A DNA stretch of 64,000 nt from positions 248,001 to 312,000 of the forward strand of contig JAXGXQ010000001.1 of NCBI GenBank assembly GCA_040772685.1, written 5' to 3'. A program made the translations under genes and the position numbers. A model generated the notes under the pieces. The model searched no databases. It was not told the DNA's origin and worked only from the letters and a program-made list of their open reading frames with translations. The DNA is from JAXGXQ01 sp040772685. GTDB taxonomy: Bacteria > Bacillota > Clostridia > Saccharofermentanales > UBA5734. Of the stretch, positions 15,418-23,990 are shown piece after piece (within the stretch, counting starts at the first letter, position 1; every line of letters starts with the position of its first letter).

Positions 15418-17679
15418 ATGCGCAAATTTCGCAGCAGAACCGCCCGGCTGATTTATTTAAAAACTTTATTTATTTTTCTGACAGTAGTCTTTGTAGTGAC
15501 TACTGTCTTTATCAGTAGAAGTTTAAAGGATTTTTTTTACAACCTTAAAATATCCGAAGCGGAAAATATCAGCAGAAGCATTTCCAGCGACTTGTCCCAC
15601 ACTGGAGAATCTGTTGATCTGATTAACAAACTGCTTAATGATAAGCTGCTTACTACTGCCAAGGCTGTTGGAGTAAATCACAACGTTCTCGATAAGCAGC
15701 TGCTAGCCGGGCTGGCAGCTGCTTTCGCTGTAGACGAAGTATATGCTTATAATACCGACGGAATAGTTGAATATTCCGCCTCCGGCAAGTACGTCGGTTG
15801 GCAGACATATCCCGGGCACCCTGTCTACGAGTTTATGCACAGTGACAAGGAATCGATGACAGAAGAAATTCGTAAGGATTCCGAAAGTGATTTGTACTAC
15901 AAATATGGCTACATCAAAGCCCCGGACGGTTGTACCATCCAGATCGGCATTTTGGCGGAAACTGTACAAATAATGCTGGAATCGTTCCGCTTACAGTCTT
16001 TACTGGAAAAAAATATTGATGATGATGTTGTTGAACTTTTTGCCGTCAATAATCTTTATCAGATTTCGGCGAGCACAAACAGCGAAATACTTAACCATCG
16101 CATTTTAGACAAAGAATTAATAAGTCATCTTGAAAATAACAAGATTTATGGATCTATTAAAACTAAAACGGTCGACGGCGCTGATGTGTACCAGATTTAT
16201 GTGCCGCTGCAATATAAATCAGAACATGCCAGAGTAGTTGCTGTCAGTTTTTCCCTGGAACCGATAAACCCGGTAATTCGCAAAACTACCTACATCAGCC
16301 TGGCAGGGCTAAGCATAGTCTATTTAGCTCTTTTGATCGGGATGATCGCGAACTATTTTTATAATCGACGTGTTTACAATTTAGCTTACAACGACACTCT
16401 GACTAAGCTTCCGAACAGAATATCTTTGCTGGGTGTGCTGGAACGTGATATGGAAAAAGGCCAGCACAAACGGGCTGTAATCATGGTTCGATGTGAGAAC
16501 ATGGATCTGATAAATTCTGTCTACGGTTTCGAGTACGGCGACCTGGTTTTTCGAGAAATCGCCAACCGCCTGAAAATGCTTGAAAACAGGAATATCAGGG
16601 CTTTCAAATTCACAGCCAATAACTTTGCGGTTTATTTAAAAAACTACCAGGATAAAACTGAGCTAGTGGCAACACTGGCGAAAATTAAATATCTGTTTGA
16701 ACGTCCGCTTTTGATTGGCCTTGAAAGCGAACACCTGTTGATAAAAATTGGAGTAGCTGAGTGCACGGATCCCAACCAGACAGCTGGCGGCTTGTTGCAA
16801 AACGCTACTCTGGCCTTAAACTATTCCGGCCCCAGCGATACTGTTGGTTACCATTTATTCGATGAGCAAATGGAGTTTAAGCTGCAGCGCGAAGAGCGTA
16901 TTGAAGATGATATTAGAGCGGGCTTGCGGGATGAACCATCTGCTCAGCTCTATCCCGAATTTCAACCGATAGTTGACACCAAGAGCAACAAAATTACCGG
17001 CTTTGAATTGCTGGCCAGACTGTATTCTCAGGAATTGGGCCAGGTATCGCCGTTCGAATTCATTGCAATTGCCGAACGCAAGCAGCTGATCAATCAGCTG
17101 AGCAACCGGATGCTGCGGGCAGCCTGCGCTTTTATTGGCCAGCTGACACGAGAAGGCTTTGGCGACATCAGCGTAGCTGTCAACATTTCTGCTATTCATT
17201 TACTGCAAGACAATTTTACTGCTCATGTATTGGGCATTGTGAACGAAACCGGTGTGAACGGGCATAATCTGGAGCTTGAGATAACCGAAACGATCCTGAT
17301 GGAAAATTACGGTATTGTCAATGAACGGCTAAAGGATCTGCGGGCAAACGGGATCAGGATTTCAATCGACGATTTCGGCACCGGCTACTCTTCCTTTTAT
17401 CGGCTAAAAGAGTTAAATATTGATACTTTAAAAATTGACCGTTACTTTATCAACGACATCAGCAAGGCGCAAAAAGACGCCTCTATTACGCGCGACATTA
17501 TTTCGATGGCGCATCGGCTGGGGCTGGAGACAGTGGCTGAGGGAGTCGAATTGTCCGAGCAAAGGGACTACCTATTAGAATATGAATGTGATAAAATTCA
17601 AGGGTTCCTCTTTAGTAAAGCGGTGCCGAAGGCAGAAGCTATCGAGCTATTGAAGAATAATGCAGATTGCTGTCAATAA
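15418..17679 (+). CDS. Membrane sensor with degenerate GGDEF and EAL domain (c-di-GMP phosphodiesterase)
   Basis: 753 residues. A membrane segment at about 11-32, an extracytoplasmic sensor domain of some 255 residues, and a second segment at about 291-316 are followed by a GGDEF-type domain (about 322-485) whose signature is replaced by ANNFAVYL near residue 400, so it cannot make c-di-GMP. The EAL domain (about 514-745) has FELLARL at the signature, and retains ELEITET, DDFGTGYSS, LKIDRYF and AEGVE, the residues that bind metal and act in hydrolysis. The protein should therefore degrade c-di-GMP in response to an external signal, with the dead GGDEF domain possibly binding GTP as a regulator. 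It precedes a second c-di-GMP gene by 37 bp. Confidence 0.87.
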   Translation: MRKFRSRTARLIYLKTLFIFLTVVFVVTTVFISRSLKDFFYNLKISEAENISRSISSDLSHTGESVDLINKLLNDKLLTTAKAVGVNHNVLDKQLLAGLAAAFAVDEVYAYNTDGIVEYSASGKYVGWQTYPGHPVYEFMHSDKESMTEEIRKDSESDLYYKYGYIKAPDGCTIQIGILAETVQIMLESFRLQSLLEKNIDDDVVELFAVNNLYQISASTNSEILNHRILDKELISHLENNKIYGSIKTKTVDGADVYQIYVPLQYKSEHARVVAVSFSLEPINPVIRKTTYISLAGLSIVYLALLIGMIANYFYNRRVYNLAYNDTLTKLPNRISLLGVLERDMEKGQHKRAVIMVRCENMDLINSVYGFEYGDLVFREIANRLKMLENRNIRAFKFTANNFAVYLKNYQDKTELVATLAKIKYLFERPLLIGLESEHLLIKIGVAECTDPNQTAGGLLQNATLALNYSGPSDTVGYHLFDEQMEFKLQREERIEDDIRAGLRDEPSAQLYPEFQPIVDTKSNKITGFELLARLYSQELGQVSPFEFIAIAERKQLINQLSNRMLRAACAFIGQLTREGFGDISVAVNISAIHLLQDNFTAHVLGIVNETGVNGHNLELEITETILMENYGIVNERLKDLRANGIRISIDDFGTGYSSFYRLKELNIDTLKIDRYFINDISKAQKDASITRDIISMAHRLGLETVAEGVELSEQRDYLLEYECDKIQGFLFSKAVPKAEAIELLKNNADCCQ

Positions 17680-17716
17680 ATAATAAACAATAATCTTAAG
17701 ATAGATTGACGGAGAT

Positions 17717-19612
17717 ATGAGGATCATGAAACACCCCAAATTTAATAGCGCCTCTATTTTCGTAATTATTCCGCTTACATTCATAATTGTTACAATTATC
17801 GCAGTTCTTATAGCTGTTTTGATCTTATTTAACAGTCCAGCTGAACTGGTTGACGCAAGTTTCGAATCGGTACTCAATTACCATCTGAACCATCTCCTGC
17901 TGATTGCGTTTGCGGCTTTATCAGTGGTCTTGTTCTTTTATTTTTATTTTCTCCACAAACTGCGTAAATCCTTCAATATTCTAATTGAAAGCGGGGAAAA
18001 GTTTATTGCCGGCGATATTGAACAACGTATTACAGTAACCCGCAATGATGAAATCGGTTATCTAGGCAGCTCCTTTAATCGCATGGCCGAAACAATTTCT
18101 GTTTTGTTGAACGATCTGGAGTCCAGGGTGGAGGAACGCACGCGAGAACTACAGACAGCGCATCAGGAAATTGCTGACAGCAAGAATAAGCTTGAGCTGA
18201 TTCTCAATTCAACTGCGCAGGCGATCTACGGTTTGGATACCAGCGGTAAATGCACTTTTTGCAATGCCAGCGCTGTTTCGCTTTTGGGTTATGAGGATCA
18301 AAGTGAATTTTTAGGCAAGAATATTCATGAAATGATTCATCATACGGATATTCAGGGCAATCCTCTGTCGATTTCCCAATGTAAAATTTATCAGTCCATA
18401 CGCTCGGGCGCTCGCGTAAATAGCAGTGACGAGCTCTTTTGGCGGCGTGACGGAACTTCCTTCGAGGTGGAGTATCGTGCCTATCCGCAGATTATGGACG
18501 GAAAATATGTTGGAGCCGTAGTTACCTTCCGCAATGTAACCGCTGAACGGCAGGCGCAAAGGCATATGGCTTTCTTGAGCAACCATGACCCGGTAACAGG
18601 GATTTATAACCGCAGCTTCTTTGAGCAGGAAAGCAAACGCCTGGACGCACTTGATAATCTGCCGCTGGCTGTTATATTTTGTGACGTCAACGGCCTTAAG
18701 CTGTTGAACGATATAATGGGTCACGAAAAGGGAGATGAACTTCTGCGGGCTGTTGCGAACATCATGCAGTCAGAGAGCTGCCCAAATGCCACCGTCTGCA
18801 GAATCGGCGGTGACGAATTTGTCGCATTCCTGCCTGAAACCAATCAGGAAACAGCAGAAACTATGGTCAGGCAGATAAAATCGCGTCTGGCTAATGAAAA
18901 TATCGGCGGTATCAAAGGCAGTGTGGCAATTGGCCTGGCAATGAAGAATGACCACAGCCGCTCGCTCGCTGAAGTTCTGGATAAAGCAGAAACCAGAATG
19001 TACAAAACCAAAACTATGGAAAGCAAAGCTGTCAATCTGGATATGCTGGTAAGCATTATGGAATCTCTGTTTGCCAAGAGCACCCGCGAGCGCCAGCATT
19101 GCCAGAATGTATCCCGTATCAGTAAAGGTATTGCCCAGCAGCTGCAGCTATCAGAAGCAACTGTCAGACGCACCTCTGAAGCCGGTTATTTCCATGATAT
19201 CGGCAAAATTATACTTGCCCCTGAAATCCTGAATAAAAGCGGACAACTAAACTCCGATGAGCAGCATGAAATGAATCGCCACCCTTTGACCGGCTACCGG
19301 GTGCTGAACCTGTTTAATGACACCATGCATCTGGCTGACGCAGTGCTTGCCCATCACGAACGCTGGGATGGCCAGGGGTACCCCAAAGGGCTTAAGGGTG
19401 AAGAGATTCCACTGACAGCCCGGATTATTTCGGTAGCCGAAGGTTACGATGCCATGACCAATATGGTTGGCGGTGGTTACGGATCTCACGAAGCTGCTGT
19501 GAAAGACATCGCTTCTGAAGCAGGCAGTAAATACGACCCGGAAGTTGCTCAGGCCTTTCTGGCCATTGCGGATAGATTCAAACCATTAATTTCAGCAACT
19601 GTCAAAAAATAA
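17717..19612 (+). CDS. HAMP-PAS-GGDEF-HD-GYP protein (c-di-GMP turnover)
   Basis: 631 residues with two membrane segments (about 14-37 and 61-80), a HAMP linker (about 80-135), a short coiled coil, a PAS domain (about 157-275), a GGDEF domain with intact RIGGDEF at residues 362-368, and a C-terminal HD-GYP domain with HDIGK near 493 and HHERWDGQGYP near 547. No RxxD product-inhibition site is seen at the usual place before GGDEF. Both a synthase and a phosphodiesterase activity appear possible in one chain. The start is ambiguous: ATG 17717 lies close behind GGAG, while ATG 17726 is three codons later at a better distance. It forms a two-gene unit with the EAL protein before it. Confidence 0.87.
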   Translation: MRIMKHPKFNSASIFVIIPLTFIIVTIIAVLIAVLILFNSPAELVDASFESVLNYHLNHLLLIAFAALSVVLFFYFYFLHKLRKSFNILIESGEKFIAGDIEQRITVTRNDEIGYLGSSFNRMAETISVLLNDLESRVEERTRELQTAHQEIADSKNKLELILNSTAQAIYGLDTSGKCTFCNASAVSLLGYEDQSEFLGKNIHEMIHHTDIQGNPLSISQCKIYQSIRSGARVNSSDELFWRRDGTSFEVEYRAYPQIMDGKYVGAVVTFRNVTAERQAQRHMAFLSNHDPVTGIYNRSFFEQESKRLDALDNLPLAVIFCDVNGLKLLNDIMGHEKGDELLRAVANIMQSESCPNATVCRIGGDEFVAFLPETNQETAETMVRQIKSRLANENIGGIKGSVAIGLAMKNDHSRSLAEVLDKAETRMYKTKTMESKAVNLDMLVSIMESLFAKSTRERQHCQNVSRISKGIAQQLQLSEATVRRTSEAGYFHDIGKIILAPEILNKSGQLNSDEQHEMNRHPLTGYRVLNLFNDTMHLADAVLAHHERWDGQGYPKGLKGEEIPLTARIISVAEGYDAMTNMVGGGYGSHEAAVKDIASEAGSKYDPEVAQAFLAIADRFKPLISATVKK

Positions 19613-19732
19613 TTCCCGAATTCAAAATTCAAACAGCTGCAGACAGCTTGCCTTTGCTTGCAAAAACCGCTTTGATTTGTAAAACTATAGCCAGATTCAC
19701 TAGCACCAGGATCCACCCAGACAGGAGAAAGC

Positions 19733-21718
19733 ATGGCAATCCGCAAAACTTATGACAACAACAGTATTTCCGCGCTTAAAGGCGCTGATCGCGTCCGTTT
19801 GCGTCCGGGCGTTATTTTTGGTTCCGACGATATCGTTGGCTGCCAGCATTCATTTTTCGAAATTCTTTCCAATTCAATCGACGAGGCTCGCGAAGGCTAC
19901 GGCAACCTGATTGAAGTTATCCGCTATAAAGATAATTCTATTGAGGTGCGCGACTACGGGCGCGGCATACCGCTCGACTATAACGAACGCGAAAAACGCT
20001 TTAACTGGGAGCTCGTTTACTGCGAGCTTTACGCTGGCGGCAAATATAATAACAACACTGGTATCAACTACGAGTTCAGCCTGGGGCTGAATGGCCTTGG
20101 CGCCTGCGCCACCCAATATGCTTCTGAGTATTTTGACGTGACTGTTTTCCGCGACGGCCACAAACACACGCTGCATTTTGAAAAGGGCGAAAATATCGGC
20201 GGCCTTACCAAAGAGCCTGTACGCCAGAAAAAGACCGGCACGATTCAGCGCTGGAAACCGGATCGCGAGGTTTTTACCGAAATCGCGATTCCGCTGGAGT
20301 ATTTTCAAGATGTGCTTAAACAACAGGCAATAGTAAATACTGGCGTTACGTTCTCGCTTGAGGATGAAGAAAGCGGGGAGAAGTGGTCTTTTTACTACCC
20401 CGAGGGCATTCTCGGCTATGTTAATGAAATCAACGCCGATAAAGGACTTACCACGCCGGTAGAGTTTGAGGACAGCGGCCGCGGCCGTGACCGCAGCGAC
20501 AAGCCGGATTACCGGGTTAAGGCTGCCATTGCTTTTTGTTTCAATAATGAAGTCAACCAGCTGACTTACTTTCACAATTCCAGTCGGCTGGATTACGGCG
20601 GCTCACCTGACAAAGCGGTTAAGAACGCGTTTGTCTTTGAAATTGACCGCCAGATCCGTTTGCGTGATAAATACAAGAACGGTGAGGCGAAAATCAGTTT
20701 CAACGACATTGAGGACAGCCTGATTCTGGTCGCGAGTTCGTTTTCAACTCAGACCAGCTACGAAAACCAGACCAAGAAAGCGATAAACAACCGCTTTATC
20801 CAGGAATTCATTACTAACTTGCTGAAATCGCGTCTGGAAGTCTGGTTTATTGAAAACAAGGCCGAAGGCGACCGCGTTATCGAACAGATGCTGATCAATA
20901 AACGCAGCCGTGAAAGCGCTGAAAGGCAGCGGCTCAACATCAGGAAAAAGCTGATGGGCAATGTTGACCTGGTTAACCGGGTTAAGAAATTCGTCGACTG
21001 TCGCACCCGCGATGTTGATCGGCGCGAACTGTACATTGTCGAAGGCGACTCAGCCCTCGGCTCCTGCAAACTGGGGCGCGATGCTGAATTCCAGGCGATC
21101 ATGCCGGTGCGCGGTAAAATTCTCAACTGTCTGAAAGCCGATTACGAAGCGATTTTCAAAAACGAAATTATCACTGACCTGATTAAGGTCCTCGGCTGTG
21201 GCGTTGAAATTCAAACCAAACACAATAAGGACCTCTCGGCTTTCGACTTCACAGCTCTGCGCTGGAATAAGATAATTATCTGTACTGATGCCGACGTTGA
21301 CGGTTTTCAGATCCGCACCCTGATTCTGGCGATGCTGTACCGCCTGACCCCCACTCTGATTGAAAAAGGCCGGATCTTCATTGCGGAATCGCCTCTGTTT
21401 GAAATCACTCAGCGCCGCAAAGGGCAGGAAAACACTTATTTTGCCTATACTGAACGCGAAAAAGTGGAGATTCTGGCTAAGGTAGGATCACAGAATGTTA
21501 CTGTCCAGCGCTCAAAAGGTCTGGGCGAAAACCAGCCTGAGATGATGTGGGAAACTACCATGAACCCTGAAACCCGGCGGCTGATTCAGGTGCTCCCCTG
21601 TGAAGAAAATCACGCTGCAGATGTTTTTGACCTGCTTCTGGGTGACAATCTGGCCGGTCGTAAACAACACATCGAAACAAATGGGCATCTTTATCTTGAC
21701 CAGCTGGATGTCGGCTGA
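19733..21718 (+). CDS. Divergent type II topoisomerase subunit B (ParE/GyrB-like)
   Basis: 661 residues, start ATG 19733 with AGGAGA. The GHKL ATPase domain is present but diverged: EILSNSIDEAREG carries the Mg-binding Asn, DYGRGIP the ATP-contact glycines, and GLNGLGACATQYASE the lid. The TOPRIM domain has EGDSALGSCKLGRD near residue 437 and DADVDGFQIRTL near 519, so the metal-binding acidic residues are kept. The second acidic motif differs from the usual DADVDGAHIRTL. The gene pairs with the A subunit gene 24 bp downstream. Clostridia often have such a second type II topoisomerase besides gyrase; whether it works as a decatenase (topoisomerase IV) in this organism is inferred. Confidence 0.85.
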   Translation: MAIRKTYDNNSISALKGADRVRLRPGVIFGSDDIVGCQHSFFEILSNSIDEAREGYGNLIEVIRYKDNSIEVRDYGRGIPLDYNEREKRFNWELVYCELYAGGKYNNNTGINYEFSLGLNGLGACATQYASEYFDVTVFRDGHKHTLHFEKGENIGGLTKEPVRQKKTGTIQRWKPDREVFTEIAIPLEYFQDVLKQQAIVNTGVTFSLEDEESGEKWSFYYPEGILGYVNEINADKGLTTPVEFEDSGRGRDRSDKPDYRVKAAIAFCFNNEVNQLTYFHNSSRLDYGGSPDKAVKNAFVFEIDRQIRLRDKYKNGEAKISFNDIEDSLILVASSFSTQTSYENQTKKAINNRFIQEFITNLLKSRLEVWFIENKAEGDRVIEQMLINKRSRESAERQRLNIRKKLMGNVDLVNRVKKFVDCRTRDVDRRELYIVEGDSALGSCKLGRDAEFQAIMPVRGKILNCLKADYEAIFKNEIITDLIKVLGCGVEIQTKHNKDLSAFDFTALRWNKIIICTDADVDGFQIRTLILAMLYRLTPTLIEKGRIFIAESPLFEITQRRKGQENTYFAYTEREKVEILAKVGSQNVTVQRSKGLGENQPEMMWETTMNPETRRLIQVLPCEENHAADVFDLLLGDNLAGRKQHIETNGHLYLDQLDVG

Positions 21719-21742
21719 ATACCCAAACTGAAAGGAACGCCA

Positions 21743-23947
21743 ATGGCAGAAACTGTTGACCGCACTGTACGCCAGCCTATCGTTGATACGCTGGAACTTA
21801 ATTATATGCCTTACGCGATGAGCGTCATTGTCTCGCGCGCCATTCCCGAAATTGACGGCTTCAAACCGTCACATCGCAAACTTTTGTATACCATGTATCT
21901 GATGAAGCTGCTGGGCGGCAACCGCAGTAAGTCTGCCAACATCGTCGGCCAGACAATGAAGCTTAACCCGCACGGCGATCAGGCTATTTACGAAACAATG
22001 GTCCGGCTGACCCGCGGCAACGAGGCTTTGCTGCACCCTTACATTGATTCCAAGGGTAACTTCGGTAAAACCTACTCACGCGATATGGCCTTTGCGGCCG
22101 CCCGCTACACTGAAGCACGCCTCGACCCGATCTGTAACGAGATATTCGGAGGCTTGGACCGGGACGCGGTTGATTTTGTCAATAACTACGACGGTACCAT
22201 GCAGGAACCGCTGCTTTTGCCGACTGCTTTCCCGGCAATTCTGGTGAATTCCAACCAGGGAATCGCTGTCGGTATGGCCAGCAATATCTGTTCCTTCAAT
22301 CTGCGTGAAGTCTGTGCCGCTACCGTAGCTTATTTGCGCGATCCTGCAGCCGACCTGCAGGCAATCATGCCGGCACCTGATTTTTCCACCGGTGGCTACC
22401 TGATCAGCGACGCCAAGAGCATGGGTGAGATTTACCAGACAGGCCGCGGCGGCTTCCGGCTGCGTTCCCGTTACACATATGACAAAAAGAACAACCTGAT
22501 CGAAATTAACGAAATTCCCTATTCGACGACAGTTGAGGCGATCATTGATGATTTGTCGAATCTGGTACGAACAGGGAAGGTTAAGGAGATCAATGACGTC
22601 CGCGACGAGACCGACCTGGGCGGTCTTAAAATCACCATTGACCTGAAGCGTTCAACCGATCCGGAAGCGCTGATGACCAAGCTGTTCAAGCTGACTTCGC
22701 TGGAAAGCACTTTTTCCTGCAATTTCAACCTGCTGATCAACGGCACGCCGCGCACCCTGGGAATACGCGGAATTATCGCTGAATGGATTTCCTTCCGCCG
22801 GGTTTGCGTCAAGCGGGAAAACACATATGAGCTGCAGCGCAAACAAGAGCGTCTGCACCTGTTGCAGGGCTTGGAAATTATTTTGCTTGATATCGACAAA
22901 GCGATCCGGATTGTCCGGGAAACCGAGAAAGAAAGCGAAGTTGTGCCTAACCTGATGGCCGGTTTCGGCATTGACGAAGTGCAAGCTGAGTATGTAGCGG
23001 AAATCCGTCTGCGCCAGCTGAACCGTCAGTATATTTTGCAGCGCACCAAGGACATCAGCGCCCTCAAGGCTGAAATCAAGCGTTTGCAAAAGCTGATCGG
23101 CGACACAGCTTTACTGGACGAAGTGATTATCAGCGACCTGGAACGCATCGCTAAAGATTATGGCCAGGACCGCCGCACGGAGCTGCTGAATGTCAAGCAT
23201 GTGCCGGTGCTGGAAGAAACCGATCTGATCGAAGACTACAATCTGCGTCTGTTCTTGACGGAACACGGTTATGTCAAAAAAATCCCGCTTACTTCGCTGC
23301 GCAGTGCCGGTGATCTGAAAACCAAAGCTGAGGATCAGATTATTCTCTCGCAGGAAGGCCACAATAAAGCTGAAATAATATTTATCAGCGATCAGGCCAG
23401 CGTCTACAAGCTTCGGGCCTATGACATGAAGGACCACAAGCCGTCCGATCTGGGTGAATACACGCCAAATCTACTGGAACTCGCAGAGGGCGAGCATATT
23501 GTCTATGCCCGCATGACCGACGACTATGCCGGCGACTTGCTGTTTGCCTTTGCCAACGGTAAAATTGCCCGTATACCTTTAGCAGCCTATGAAACGAAAA
23601 CAAATCGCAAAAAGCTGATTAACGCCTATAGCGCCACTTCACCCTTAGTTGCTGTGCGCTATCTGCCTCCGGAAACTGAAGAAGAACTGGTCGCGATCAG
23701 CGATATCCGCAAAGCGATTGTCTTCAATACAGACATGATTCCCCTGAAAGCGACTCGCACCAGCCAAGGAGTCCAGGTGCTGAAATCCAAAAAAGGCAGT
23801 GTGCTGACCATGCTGGTTACACTGGCTGAATCCGGCATCGCTGAGCCGCGCTACTACCGCAATAAAAACCTGCCGGCTGTCGGCACTTTCCTCAAAGACG
23901 ATACTCTGGTAGACCGCCAGGTAGATCTGGACAGTTTGCTGGAATGA
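21743..23947 (+). CDS. Divergent type II topoisomerase subunit A (ParC/GyrA-like)
   Basis: 734 residues, start ATG 21743 with AAAGGAA. It contains the breakage-reunion domain with the catalytic tyrosine in AARYTEARL, residue 122, and the DNA gate helix ahead of it (FKPSHRKLLYTMY). A long coiled coil (about 360-470) and a C-terminal beta-pinwheel follow. No GyrA box (QRRGGKG) is found in the C-terminal domain, which argues against a supercoiling gyrase and for a topoisomerase IV type of activity. It would form an A2B2 enzyme with the preceding gene product. Its stop is 43 bp before the next gene. Confidence 0.85.
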   Translation: MAETVDRTVRQPIVDTLELNYMPYAMSVIVSRAIPEIDGFKPSHRKLLYTMYLMKLLGGNRSKSANIVGQTMKLNPHGDQAIYETMVRLTRGNEALLHPYIDSKGNFGKTYSRDMAFAAARYTEARLDPICNEIFGGLDRDAVDFVNNYDGTMQEPLLLPTAFPAILVNSNQGIAVGMASNICSFNLREVCAATVAYLRDPAADLQAIMPAPDFSTGGYLISDAKSMGEIYQTGRGGFRLRSRYTYDKKNNLIEINEIPYSTTVEAIIDDLSNLVRTGKVKEINDVRDETDLGGLKITIDLKRSTDPEALMTKLFKLTSLESTFSCNFNLLINGTPRTLGIRGIIAEWISFRRVCVKRENTYELQRKQERLHLLQGLEIILLDIDKAIRIVRETEKESEVVPNLMAGFGIDEVQAEYVAEIRLRQLNRQYILQRTKDISALKAEIKRLQKLIGDTALLDEVIISDLERIAKDYGQDRRTELLNVKHVPVLEETDLIEDYNLRLFLTEHGYVKKIPLTSLRSAGDLKTKAEDQIILSQEGHNKAEIIFISDQASVYKLRAYDMKDHKPSDLGEYTPNLLELAEGEHIVYARMTDDYAGDLLFAFANGKIARIPLAAYETKTNRKKLINAYSATSPLVAVRYLPPETEEELVAISDIRKAIVFNTDMIPLKATRTSQGVQVLKSKKGSVLTMLVTLAESGIAEPRYYRNKNLPAVGTFLKDDTLVDRQVDLDSLLE

Positions 23948-23990
23948 GGAAGCAGTCTTCGACCCCGGCTTTGACATCTGGAGATATCTT

